Assembly (NCBI GenBank): GCA_963839165.1
Contig: CAWIUG010000049.1
Span: 186,001 to 250,000, forward strand
Length of the DNA: 64,000 bases
Direction: 5' to 3'
Origin: DATFVA01 sp963839165
GTDB lineage: Bacteria > Bacteroidota > Ignavibacteria > Ignavibacteriales > Ignavibacteriaceae
In this document: one piece after another, positions 53,008-60,982 of the stretch
Numbering within the stretch: position 1 is the stretch's first letter
Layout: the number at the start of each line of letters is the position of its first letter
Position numbers and translations under genes: made by a program
The notes under the pieces: model-generated
What the model was told of the DNA's origin: nothing
The model's input: the letters and a program-made list of their open reading frames with translations, nothing else
Database searches by the model: none

Positions 53008-53994
53008 TCACGGATACGAAATCCCTGTTACATTATGAGGAACATATTTCTCCTCAAGTTTCTTAATCTCCTCTTCAGAGAGCTTAATGGAAACGGCTCC
53101 AAGGGCATCCATAAGATGTTCCATTTTTGTAGTTCCGACAATAGGGGCGGTAACCGCCGGTTTTGAAAGCAGCCAGGCCAGTGAAACCTGAGCCTGCGAT
53201 ATCCCCCTCTCGCGCGCAATCTCAGTAACTGCGTCAATAACCCTCCTGTCGGCCTCTTCTGTTTTCTCATATAAAGTTTTAGCGAAAGCGTCTGTTTTGG
53301 CACGTTCCGTATCCGACTGTGCCTGCCACGGCCGGGTTAAATGCCCCCGAGCGAGGGGACTCCATGGTATCACGCCAATCCCCTCCGCCCTGCACAGCGG
53401 CAGCATCTCGCGTTCTTCTTCACGGTAGAGCAGGTTGTAATAATTCTGCATAGATACAAATCTTGTCCATCCGTGCAGATCCGCTAAGTAAAGCGCCTTC
53501 GCAAACTGCCATGCAAACATCGATGAAGCCCCGATGTATCTCACCTTCCCGGATTTCACTACATCGTGCAGTGCTTCGAGTGTTTCTTCAATTGGAGTGG
53601 TGTAATCCCATCGGTGAATCTGGTAAAGGTCAATGTAATCAGTATTCAGGCGTTTCAGACTGTTATCGATCTCAGTGAACACCTGCTTTCGCGAAAGTCC
53701 TTTGCTGTTTACATCCTTCCTCATCGGGAAATATAACTTTGTTGCCAGAACGATCTCATCCCGCTTCGCAAAATCACCCAGTCCCCTGCCGGTTATCTCC
53801 TCGCTCATACCTTCAGCATACATATTGGCAGTGTCGAAAAAATTTATTCCTTCCTCAATGGCTTTCTTTATTATAGGACGGCTTTGTTCCTCGTTCAGCA
53901 TCCACTTGCGCGACTCCGGACTCCCGAAGCTCATACATCCGAGACAAATCCTTGATACTTTTAATCCCGTTTTACCCAGATTAGTGTATTCCAT
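53008..53994 (-). CDS. Aldo/keto reductase
   Basis: A 328-residue AKR of the bacterial general-oxidoreductase type. Visible parts are the catalytic Asp-Tyr region FFDTANMYAEGMSEE, Lys in VLATKLYFPM, His in LYQIHRWDYTTP, and the C-terminal cofactor loop PIVGTTKMEHLMDAL. It reduces aldehydes or ketones with NADPH; the substrate is unknown. It is monocistronic. Confidence 0.93.
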   Translation of the reverse strand: MEYTNLGKTGLKVSRICLGCMSFGSPESRKWMLNEEQSRPIIKKAIEEGINFFDTANMYAEGMSEEITGRGLGDFAKRDEIVLATKLYFPMRKDVNSKGLSRKQVFTEIDNSLKRLNTDYIDLYQIHRWDYTTPIEETLEALHDVVKSGKVRYIGASSMFAWQFAKALYLADLHGWTRFVSMQNYYNLLYREEEREMLPLCRAEGIGVIPWSPLARGHLTRPWQAQSDTERAKTDAFAKTLYEKTEEADRRVIDAVTEIARERGISQAQVSLAWLLSKPAVTAPIVGTTKMEHLMDALGAVSIKLSEEEIKKLEEKYVPHNVTGISYP

Positions 53995-54160
53995 TTTTCA
54001 CACCTCTCTTCCGCTTTTGTAATAGAGAAAGTATAAAAATAAATATCCCCTTAGTTAATGTCGAATGTTCCGCATCAACGTTATCATCTCAGAGTGACGG
54101 TTCATCTCCTATCCGCCGACTGTATCAGAGTCCTGTCATAAACCTCTCACCGCAGAAATT

Positions 54161-54943
54161 CTATTTCAGCAGCATCATCTTCTTCACCATCCTATAGCCG
54201 CCCGCCTGCAGCACATACATGTACATTCCCGACGGAAGATCGGCAGCATTAACCTCTACCTGGTAGATCCCTTGCTCCATTTCTCCATCAGCCAGCGATC
54301 TCACCTTCTCCCCCAGCAGGTCGTAAAGTGTGATGACAACCTTACTCTTTGCACTGACCGAATACCTTATAACTGTTGAAGCGTTAAAAGGATTGGGATA
54401 ATTCTGGTACAGCCGGTATTCCAAAGGTGCTATCGATACCGATATCTCGTCCGAATATGTATAGCTTCCTGCAAGGTCTAGCTGCTTAAGTCTGTACTGC
54501 ACAATCTTGTTCCCCAGCGGCAGCTTATCTGTGAAGCTGTAGTTATGAACTTCAGTTGATGTACCATTCCCGACGACAAATCCTATTCTTTCCCAACCTC
54601 CGGTGGTCCTTCTTTCCACCTCAAACCCTTTATTGTTCGTTTCAGTTGCAGTATGCCATAATAGTTCTATCTTATCACCGCTGTAGCTCCCGGAAAACGA
54701 CGCCAGTTCCACGGGTATTAACCCTCCCCCTGTAATAACCGCGCCTGCACAGGTGCCTGTCGAATCCTCGGTTATGTAATATGCTCCTACGTTAACCACA
54801 ATAGTATCAGCGCAGATCACTGCACCATACGGCACGTATATTCCACTTAAACTATCGATTACTATTTTGCTCTGAGGATACAAAACTCCACTTAAGCCGA
54901 TAATCAATAGTGGTATGAATTTATTCAGTCGCATATTTCTCAC
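54161..54943 (-). CDS. Secreted protein with type IX secretion sorting domain (type A), 260 aa
   Basis: A signal peptide (about 1-24) precedes a short variable region (30-75), a fibronectin-like segment (about 78-165, ELLWHTATETNNKGFEVERR) and a type A sorting domain (about 178-260): LYQNYPNPFNASTVIRYSVS, VITLYDLLGEKVRSL, LPSGMYMYVLQAGG, ending KKMMLLK. It should be exported by the type IX system and processed by PorU. Its 5' end overlaps the S74-chaperone gene by 23 bases, so the two are translated together. Confidence 0.85.
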   Translation of the reverse strand: MRNMRLNKFIPLLIIGLSGVLYPQSKIVIDSLSGIYVPYGAVICADTIVVNVGAYYITEDSTGTCAGAVITGGGLIPVELASFSGSYSGDKIELLWHTATETNNKGFEVERRTTGGWERIGFVVGNGTSTEVHNYSFTDKLPLGNKIVQYRLKQLDLAGSYTYSDEISVSIAPLEYRLYQNYPNPFNASTVIRYSVSAKSKVVITLYDLLGEKVRSLADGEMEQGIYQVEVNAADLPSGMYMYVLQAGGYRMVKKMMLLK

Positions 54944-55910
54944 CTACTATCCTGTTCAGCCTGTCGATCTGCTTCTGCTGCTCCTTAACCGTTTCAAGCA
55001 GAAGAACAGAAAGTTTCGAGTAGTCGATCGACTTATATCCCTTCTCATCCGTTCTTACGATCTCCGGAAACTCCTTCTCAACATCCTGTGCAATTAACCC
55101 TACCTGCTCTGTTCCCTCAAATTTCTTTTCGGGAAACTCACTTTTCTTCCAGTAGAATGTTTTGGGCTCCAGTTTCATTACTTTTGATTTGACACCGCCC
55201 AGATCCTTTATATCTTTTTTGTATCTCACATCGGATGTCTGAGTCCAGGTACCCGTATACGTGCCCGATCCATTTATAACGACCATCCCATCAGACGATG
55301 TGGAACTTGTACCGGGATTCAGCACAATGCTCCCCCCGTTATTAAATCCGTCTCCGGAAGATATCGTTACATCCGCTCCCTCTCCATCAGGATTGTCTCC
55401 CACAGTCAGACTGATCCCGTTATCAATCGCACCTAAAAGCGATCCGGTAGTCAGAGAAATAGCTCCGCCTTCAACACCGCCTCCCGTTGAAATATTTATA
55501 TCGCCGCATCTTGTATTAGCATTACCAGTGCTGATATTTATATCCCCCGAAAAATTGAATCCCGGGGTCGACATCAGTATATCCCCCGTTTCATCGCCGC
55601 TTATATTTGTCTGCAGTATAAGATCTCCACTTCTTGAAGTGCCCGCTCCTGATTTAATTATAGTATTCTTTCCCGATCCCGCCGGATCAGGTAATAGAAG
55701 GATTTCCGCATTATCCACATCCAGCAGAGCCGTAGGTGTTGATTTCCCTATCCCTACATTTCCCTCACCGCTGATATTCAGAAGATTCAGACTGTCGCTG
55801 TTAAAAACGATAAAGTTTTCATTTGCAGTATTCCCGCCGAGTGTTGCCGTAATATTCTGGGGAAATGTGCATACAGTTGTAAATAGAATGAAAAGTCCCA
55901 ATAATCTCAT
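54921..55910 (-). CDS. Exported protein with C-terminal S74 intramolecular chaperone domain
   Basis: The ATG at 55908-55910 is chosen since GGAGGG lies five bases before it and a signal peptide follows (MRLLGLFILFTTVCTFPQ). Residues about 40-220 form a Gly/Ser/Asp-rich beta-helix-like region (GDINISTGNANTRCG, GADVTISSGDGFNN). The C-terminal about 100 residues are a tail-fibre S74 chaperone of endosialidase: SDVRYKKDIKDLGG, VGLIAQDVEKEFPEI, YSKLSVLLLETVKEQQ, with a terminal coiled coil. In phages this domain folds the trimeric fibre and cleaves itself off. Here it is on a secreted bacterial protein. Confidence 0.82.
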   Translation of the reverse strand: MRLLGLFILFTTVCTFPQNITATLGGNTANENFIVFNSDSLNLLNISGEGNVGIGKSTPTALLDVDNAEILLLPDPAGSGKNTIIKSGAGTSRSGDLILQTNISGDETGDILMSTPGFNFSGDINISTGNANTRCGDINISTGGGVEGGAISLTTGSLLGAIDNGISLTVGDNPDGEGADVTISSGDGFNNGGSIVLNPGTSSTSSDGMVVINGSGTYTGTWTQTSDVRYKKDIKDLGGVKSKVMKLEPKTFYWKKSEFPEKKFEGTEQVGLIAQDVEKEFPEIVRTDEKGYKSIDYSKLSVLLLETVKEQQKQIDRLNRIVGEKYATE

Positions 55911-56067
55911 AGTACCCTCCATTGAGTTTAAATGATGTTTTTCCTGTTTCAGCAGCAATTAAAGTTGAGGCAGGATTTTGCCATAAGATATGTATAAAAC
56001 TTCGCGGCATCAGTGACTACCCTCCCACTCCCCCCTTTCCCTTCCGGATGCATCAAGCGGATTAGAA

Positions 56068-56138
56068 GATTGAGCGGATTTGGTGGATTGAGCGGATTTG
56101 GTGGATTGAGCGGATTTGGTGGATTGAGCGGATTGGCG
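56068..56138. repeat. Tandem repeat, 18 bp x about 4
   Basis: The unit GATTGAGCGGATTTGGTG occurs at 56068-56085, 56086-56103 and 56104-56121 without mismatch; a degenerate fourth copy (GATTGAGCGGATTGGCGG) follows to about 56139. The unit divides into two 9-mers (GATTGAGCG, GATTTGGTG), the same substructure as the array at 52928. Confidence 0.9.
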
Positions 56139-56152
56139 GATGTTGTTATGGT

Positions 56153-56233
56153 AGGGGTATCTACAAATATTCAACCTCTCCGGGGTTGTGCTGTTATGAT
56201 GCCAGGGGTATCTACAAATATTCAACCTCTCCG
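56153..56233. repeat. Dispersed-type 30-bp direct repeat with distal inverted copy
   Basis: The 30-base string starting AGGGGTATCTACAAATATTC and ending CTCTCCG occurs at 56153-56182 and 56204-56233 without mismatch. The complement of 56360-56379 repeats its end plus GGGGTTG (one mismatch). The arrangement resembles the interspersed intergenic repeats common in this bacterial group. Confidence 0.8.
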
Positions 56234-56394
56234 AGATTGTGTTGTTAAAAATTTAGGGGGCAAAGAGCATGAGGCAGGGGAGGGATCATAAACGATGAGG
56301 AAAGATTTCTCCCTGCAGTTGTAATGACATTCAATCCGCTAAATTCGCCAATCCGCCAACAACCCCGGAGAAGTTGAACAGCCCGCAATAGTCT

Positions 56395-58326
56395 CTATAT
56401 GCCGGGTTTTTCCTCGGGGTAGAGAACTATCTTAACAACATCCTTTCCAAGGTACCTAACTGCCGCAGCCTTAATATCATCGGCAGTCATTTCATCTATC
56501 CATTTGTTGTAATCCATAATCAATTCCGGGTTATCATTATTCTGAAGGTAGTCTGACAGTATACCCAGCCAATATCTGTTCTGCTTTACGCTAACCTCAA
56601 GTTCTCTTTTCTGAGTTTCCTTAACTTTTGTCATTACAGTTTCGTCAGGACCAAAATTCTTTATCGAATCAAGCACGCTGAAGAACGTCTTTGTTAACTC
56701 ATCAACTCTATCGGGACTGCAGCCGAACTGAAAGTTGAGATCATAATGAGGATTAGGGAACCTGTATATCTGCTTAAAAAGACTGACGCCATATGTGCCG
56801 CTTTTATCTTCTCGTATTGCTTCCCTCAGCTTTATATTCAACACATCAACTAACGACTGCATAAAGAATTCGTTCTTCCTTGTGAAATCCATTTTGCCAG
56901 GATACGTAACCTTCACAGAGCTCTTCGGTTCAATTCCTCTTCTTACCTCCTTTGAAATTTCACCCGTTACATCCTTATACTTCAGATCCACAGGACCCTC
57001 AACTCTTCCCCCCGCAGGAAGTCCGCCAAGGTATGTTTCTATCATCGGTTTAACAGCTTCTGTATCTATGTTGCCCGTGAAAATAAAAGTAAAGTCGCCT
57101 GCATCTTTAAACCTGTCTTTCAAAATATTCAAAGCCTTTTCAGGATCAATCTCATCAAGCATTGAAGGGGTCATGGGGCGTGACCTGAAGTGATAATTTG
57201 AGAGCGTTACCTGCATCGTATCGTCAAAAGCTGCCTCGGGATCGTTACTCCTGTTCTGCAGATAAGATCTCATCTTTGTCATGATTGATGAATATCCAAC
57301 TGAATCAATCTGCGGAGAATTGAACCAGGAATAAATAAGCTGGAATAGAGTTTCAAGATCCTTAGGACTTGCACTTCCTCTGAATCCTTCAAAGTTAAAT
57401 CCGATAAAAGGACTGACATTAACAATCTTCCCGGTAAGATATTTTTCAAGTTCAGTCCGGCTGAAACCTGCGAGTCCCGATTCCGATGCCAGTCCTGAAG
57501 CATATTGCGCTGAGAGATAATCACCATCCGGAACAACAGAAGAACCGCCGGGACTAAAAGCCGTAAACAAAACCTCATCATTCTTAAAATCGGTAGGTTT
57601 CAGAATAACCTTCACACCGTTAGCGAGCGTCCATCTGGTTATGCCGAGTGCAGGATCACTCACAGACGATACAACAGGTCCGGGCAGAGGAGGAATTTCA
57701 ACCAGAGCTTTAGAAGATACTTTATCCTCGTAAGCAGTAAGTTCCTCATTATCCACCTTACTTATCACCGAAGCAAGCTCCTGCTCACCGGGTATTATAA
57801 GTCCCTCTTTTTCAGGAGAACTGACCAGCACCACCCTGTTTTCAGCGTTCAGGAGTTCGGCCGCGATTTTATTCAGATCATCAACGGTAATGGCAGGAAC
57901 TATTTGTTCTGCAAGATTATACGCATCATCAATTGAAATCAGGGGATCACCATAGAGAAAACTGCGTTCCATCTCTCCGATTATTCCTCTTGATTCAGTT
58001 TTATCCTTTTCAGCAAGCCTTTTCTCCGCATTCCTTAAGTATGATGATTTTTGTCTTTCGAGTTCAGTAGGAGCAATACCGAATTGTTTAATTCTTTCAG
58101 CTTCGCGAAGCAGACCTTCGAGTCCGCGCCCGATGTTTGCCTCGCCCACCATCGCCATAAGGTAGCTGATATCTTTAGCTTGAGTGAACCGCTCGCTCCC
58201 GGAGGCGGCATCTGCAAAAGGAGGATCAGGCAGTGTAGTAACTTCACGCAGCCTGTCGTTAAGAATTCCATAGAAGAGGTTATGGATTAAAACATCCTTA
58301 TAATCATCCATGCTTTTTATTACCAT
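56395..58326 (-). CDS. M16 (insulinase-type) zinc peptidase, C-terminal part separated by frameshift
   Basis: A 643-residue frame that continues an M16 peptidase: the rest of the first lobe, then two further M16 lobes (ITRWTLANGVKVILKPTDFK begins the second half) to the end. Its nominal start (58326) is mid-domain; text before it in the same frame (CVSLYYIQDP) fits the family and joins the upstream ORF if one C of the CCC run at 58357-58359 is removed. The two frames together make about 930 residues, the size of a full PqqL-like M16 peptidase. Confidence 0.8.
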   Translation of the reverse strand: MVIKSMDDYKDVLIHNLFYGILNDRLREVTTLPDPPFADAASGSERFTQAKDISYLMAMVGEANIGRGLEGLLREAERIKQFGIAPTELERQKSSYLRNAEKRLAEKDKTESRGIIGEMERSFLYGDPLISIDDAYNLAEQIVPAITVDDLNKIAAELLNAENRVVLVSSPEKEGLIIPGEQELASVISKVDNEELTAYEDKVSSKALVEIPPLPGPVVSSVSDPALGITRWTLANGVKVILKPTDFKNDEVLFTAFSPGGSSVVPDGDYLSAQYASGLASESGLAGFSRTELEKYLTGKIVNVSPFIGFNFEGFRGSASPKDLETLFQLIYSWFNSPQIDSVGYSSIMTKMRSYLQNRSNDPEAAFDDTMQVTLSNYHFRSRPMTPSMLDEIDPEKALNILKDRFKDAGDFTFIFTGNIDTEAVKPMIETYLGGLPAGGRVEGPVDLKYKDVTGEISKEVRRGIEPKSSVKVTYPGKMDFTRKNEFFMQSLVDVLNIKLREAIREDKSGTYGVSLFKQIYRFPNPHYDLNFQFGCSPDRVDELTKTFFSVLDSIKNFGPDETVMTKVKETQKRELEVSVKQNRYWLGILSDYLQNNDNPELIMDYNKWIDEMTADDIKAAAVRYLGKDVVKIVLYPEEKPGI

Positions 58327-59194
58327 CGGATCTTGTATGTAATAAAGAGAAACACAGGGTATACGGAGTTTCTTTATCCGAAGCTATTGCAAAGTAAGTC
58401 TCTTTATGCTTCGGAACATCGGGAATCACCCTTTCCCTTTCGAAGGCAGGGGAAGTAAGTTTACTGAAATGTTCTTTTATGTAACCCTCAATAACCTTTA
58501 CATCAAAATCGCCGACAGCAGCTACAGCCATGAGATCGGGCCGATACCAGTCGTGATAAAACTTTTTAATCGTTTCATAGCTGGCCGACTCAATAATTTC
58601 CTTCTTCCCTATTGTAAGTCTATCTGCATACTTCGAACCCTTAAACAGCACCGGGAGCTGCTTATCGAACATACGCATCCATGCCCCGCGGCCGAGCCGC
58701 CATTCCTCAATAACCACTCCCCTCTCTTTATCAATTTCTTCAGGATCAAAAGAGAGGTTGTGTGCCCAATCCTCCAGTACCGCGAACCCGGTAGCCAGAA
58801 TCTCAGTGCTATCTGTAGGAACAGTAAGCATGTAGACCGTCTGATCGAAGCTCGTATAAGCATTGAGTTCAGGACCGAACTTTATACCCAGCTTCTCCAG
58901 ATAATCTACCAGCTCCTGCTTCTTAAAATTCTTTGTGCCGTTAAATGCCATGTGTTCAACCAGGTGGGCAAGTCCACATTGATCATCATCCTCCAGCACT
59001 GAGCCGGCATCAACAAACAGCCGAAGTTCTGCTCTTTTTTCCGGTTTCTGATTTTTCTGGATATAGTATCTCAACCCGTTGTCTAGAGTGCCCGTGATGA
59101 CATCTTTATCAACAGGCAGAGGTTTATCCTGGGGAAGTATAGATGAAGTAAAGAAGAATAAGAAAACGAAAGTAATACCCGATAACTTTTTCAT
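58304..59194 (-). CDS. M16 (insulinase-type) zinc peptidase, N-terminal part with catalytic site
   Basis: A 296-residue frame with a signal peptide (about 1-21) and the M16 active-site motif HLVEH (His77, Glu80, His81) in CGLAHLVEHMAFNGT; a distal Glu lies in RGVVIEEWRLG. GGAGGG stands before the ATG. The last about 20 residues (SLLHTRSDGNKKHG) are out-of-frame text after an apparent single-base insertion at 58357-58359. As it stands the product would be a truncated peptidase with an intact catalytic half-lobe. Confidence 0.8.
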   Translation of the reverse strand: MKKLSGITFVFLFFFTSSILPQDKPLPVDKDVITGTLDNGLRYYIQKNQKPEKRAELRLFVDAGSVLEDDDQCGLAHLVEHMAFNGTKNFKKQELVDYLEKLGIKFGPELNAYTSFDQTVYMLTVPTDSTEILATGFAVLEDWAHNLSFDPEEIDKERGVVIEEWRLGRGAWMRMFDKQLPVLFKGSKYADRLTIGKKEIIESASYETIKKFYHDWYRPDLMAVAAVGDFDVKVIEGYIKEHFSKLTSPAFERERVIPDVPKHKETYFAIASDKETPYTLCFSLLHTRSDGNKKHG

Positions 59195-59266
59195 TGAACC
59201 CTCCTTAAAAAATTGCTATGGGGCTGTCACACAACATCAGGCTTCGAAATTCCGAACACCAGGTAT

Positions 59267-59335
59267 TGTCATCCTGAATGAAGTGAACAATCTCCCACCC
59301 CAATTTTGCCTTCCCGAATTCATTTGGGAATCTCC
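59267..59335. repeat. REP-like repeat of the TGTCATCCTGAA type
   Basis: TGTCATCCTGAATGAAGTGAAC followed by AATCTC (59267-59294) matches a family of interspersed intergenic repeats seen in many genomes, usually GTCATYCTGARYGAAG-like. It is followed by an imperfect palindrome TTCCC...GGGAA (59311-59330) and a second AATCTCC. Confidence 0.6.
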
Positions 59336-59502
59336 TGTCCTCTAAAATACTCATTATCATTTAACAGAAGCAAACATACTGATATTCGTTTGCCTCTGTA
59401 ATTCCTTCTTTCAACCAGCTAAATTGACCGAAATATCCTACTCTGTTAAAGGAAAATATATCTGAGACTTTTCAGATTAAAAATGGTATTATTTCGGGGA
59501 TG

Positions 59503-59546
59503 GAACGTATTCAGAACGTATTCAGAACGTATTCAGAACGTTTTCA
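59503..59546. repeat. Tandem repeat, 4 x 11 bp
   Basis: GAACGTATTCA is repeated three times without mismatch (59503-59535) and once with a single change (GAACGTTTTCA, 59536-59546). The 11-base period is close to one helical turn. No gene follows for about 290 bases until tRNA-Thr. Confidence 0.9.
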
Positions 59547-59840
59547 GGTAGTATTTATCTCCCTTCTAACCTTAATTTCGCTCTCCAATGGTAACCAGCC
59601 TGAGCACTAACGTTAAATGGCTGTAATTGAAAAAGAAATGCTGTCCGTTGATTACCAGGCAATCTGTCCTTTTTTGCAGAGGAAAATATAGAATCAGTGA
59701 AGTATGAAGAAGCTCTCGGGAGAAGGAAAATATCAGCAGACTACCCTAAAGGCTGTTGTAATGATATGAGAAAATTAATATATTAGCACCTCAATTTTGA
59801 ATCAGATTGTTCATCGATCATTCTTAATTGTAAATCCTTT

Positions 59841-59913
59841 GCTGGTGTAGCTCAATTGGTAGAGCAATTGATTTGTAATCAATAGGTTGCGGGTTCGAGT
59901 CCCATCACCAGCT
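59841..59913 (+). tRNA. tRNA-Thr (anticodon UGU)
   Basis: A 73-base cloverleaf on the plus strand: acceptor GCTGGTG/CACCAGC with discriminator T, D arm AGCTCAATTGGTAGAGC, anticodon stem ATTGA/TCAAT with loop TTTGTAA (anticodon UGU, Thr ACA codons), T loop GGTTCGAGTCC. The T stem has one C-A mismatch and a G-U pair, so it is weaker than usual but still typical overall. Confidence 0.92.
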
Positions 59914-59917
59914 CAAT

Positions 59918-59955
59918 AAACCCCATAAATGAAATATTTCCGGGGTTTTTCTTTT
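59918..59955 (+). terminator. Rho-independent terminator after tRNA-Thr
   Basis: AAACCCC (59918-59924) pairs with GGGGTTT (59942-59948), followed by TTCTTTT. It starts four bases past the tRNA end. Confidence 0.85.
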
Positions 59956-60266
59956 GGTGAAAACAAGCTTCGACTAACGTTATTACTCCGCTCCTAATTT
60001 ACCCTGGTATACCGATTCAATATCTTCTTTTGATTTCTTTTCTATCCCAATCTTTCTCCCGAATTTCTTTTTATATTTCTCGCCTCAGATAGTTTCACGT
60101 AAACGAATTCTGGTGTAAAGAAGTACCTGATTGCTAATTATTTACGAAACGAGTAAATTTCTCCATAATTTTTCGAACTCAACATTTATTGCAGATGAAT
60201 ATACGCCTGACAATGGATTAGGAATAATAAACGTTTAATTACACCTGGCAAATTACGTGAGGGAAG
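59956..60266. other. Intergenic region without recognisable features
   Basis: About 310 bases between the tRNA-Thr terminator and the MASE3 kinase remnant. AT-rich, no ORF with a start signal, no clear hairpin; the last part (60230-60266) would hold the promoter and leader of the remnant gene. Confidence 0.4.
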
Positions 60267-60834
60267 ATGTTAAGGGAAGAAGAAAACAACAATGAAAATT
60301 TAATCGAAACGGGGTTAGTCGATAATTTTCCTAAAATAAATCTTATCAGGTTTTCGATACTTGGGATACTTATCGTGTTTATTCTCTACTTAATAAGCAC
60401 CCGGGATTATTTGCTGTTCCACAGCCTGGCCGAGAGTTTCAGTATAATTATTTCCTGTGGTATTTTCATGTTCATCTGGAACTCCCGCCGATATATCGAT
60501 AATAACTTTTTTATAATTATTGGAATGGCTTATTTGTTTATTGCATTCCTTGATTTGATCCATACCTTTGCTTACAAGGGTACGGAGATCATCCCTGGAC
60601 ACACAGCAAACCTTCCCACCCAGATCTGGATTGCATCCAGATTTTTACAAAGCATAACTTTACTTGCAGCTCGGAAGTTCACGGGACGTACACTTGAACA
60701 GGAAAAAGGAAAAGGCTGGATGGAATCAGTGCACCCGGAGGATAGTTTCTTTACTTGTTGAGCAGCATAAGGGAATTATTGAAGTAAATACCGAATGCGG
60801 AACAGAATACCGCATCACCTTCCACAAACAATAA
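60267..60834 (+). pseudogene. Remnant of a MASE3-type sensor histidine kinase (internal deletion)
   Basis: The first frame (60267-60761, 164 codons) encodes a MASE3-like membrane sensor: several helices (about 27-46, 56-72, 80-98) with RDYLLFHSLAESFSIIISCG and FIAFLDLIHTFAYKGTEIIP. It then jumps within a few residues to GWMESVHPEDSFF (a PAS-like fragment) and stops. In another frame, 60754-60834 encodes LVEQHKGIIEVNTECGTEYR and a stop, which is the last strand pair of a HATPase domain. The middle (rest of MASE3, PAS, HisKA, most of HATPase) is missing, so this is a decayed kinase rather than a functional small protein. Confidence 0.75.
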
Positions 60835-60982
60835 ACCCATCAAACTTCACCCATTCCTGTAAGGTCCGGGCTTTTTTTGTCATAATTTTATAAAAATTGA
60901 TGGAAAATTTCGGCTTTGCCTTTCATCTCTTGCGCGGATGATACAGTATTCATATTTTCTCAATCTTGTAAACCGATCGATA

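Larger units (their letters stand above)
55911..56394. other. Intergenic region composed largely of repeats
   Basis: A 484-base spacer holding an 18-bp tandem array (56068-56138), a 30-bp direct repeat (56153-56182 and 56204-56233) and its inverted near-copy at 56360-56379. Plus- and minus-strand frames through it (for example an in-frame LSGFGG repeat) have no start context and mirror the repeats; I regard the region as non-coding. Confidence 0.7.
59195..59840. other. Intergenic region with REP-like and tandem repeats
   Basis: A 646-base spacer between the M16 gene and tRNA-Thr. It contains a dispersed-type repeat (59267-59335) and an 11-bp tandem array (59503-59546). A short frame near 59690-59790 has no start signal or recognised content. 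I see no gene. Confidence 0.5.

Noticed and set aside
56013..56291. Plus-strand frame encoding a repeated LSGFGG motif
   Set aside because: The repeat in the protein is simply the 18-bp DNA array translated; no start context and it spans non-coding repeats.
58304..58326. Programmed frameshift joining the two M16 frames
   Set aside because: The frames meet at a plain CCC run with no obvious stimulatory structure or slippery heptamer; insertion or sequencing error is simpler.
59079..59345. Plus-strand frame containing VILNEV-type text
   Set aside because: It is antisense to the start of the M16 gene and then runs through a REP-like intergenic repeat, a known source of spurious ORFs.
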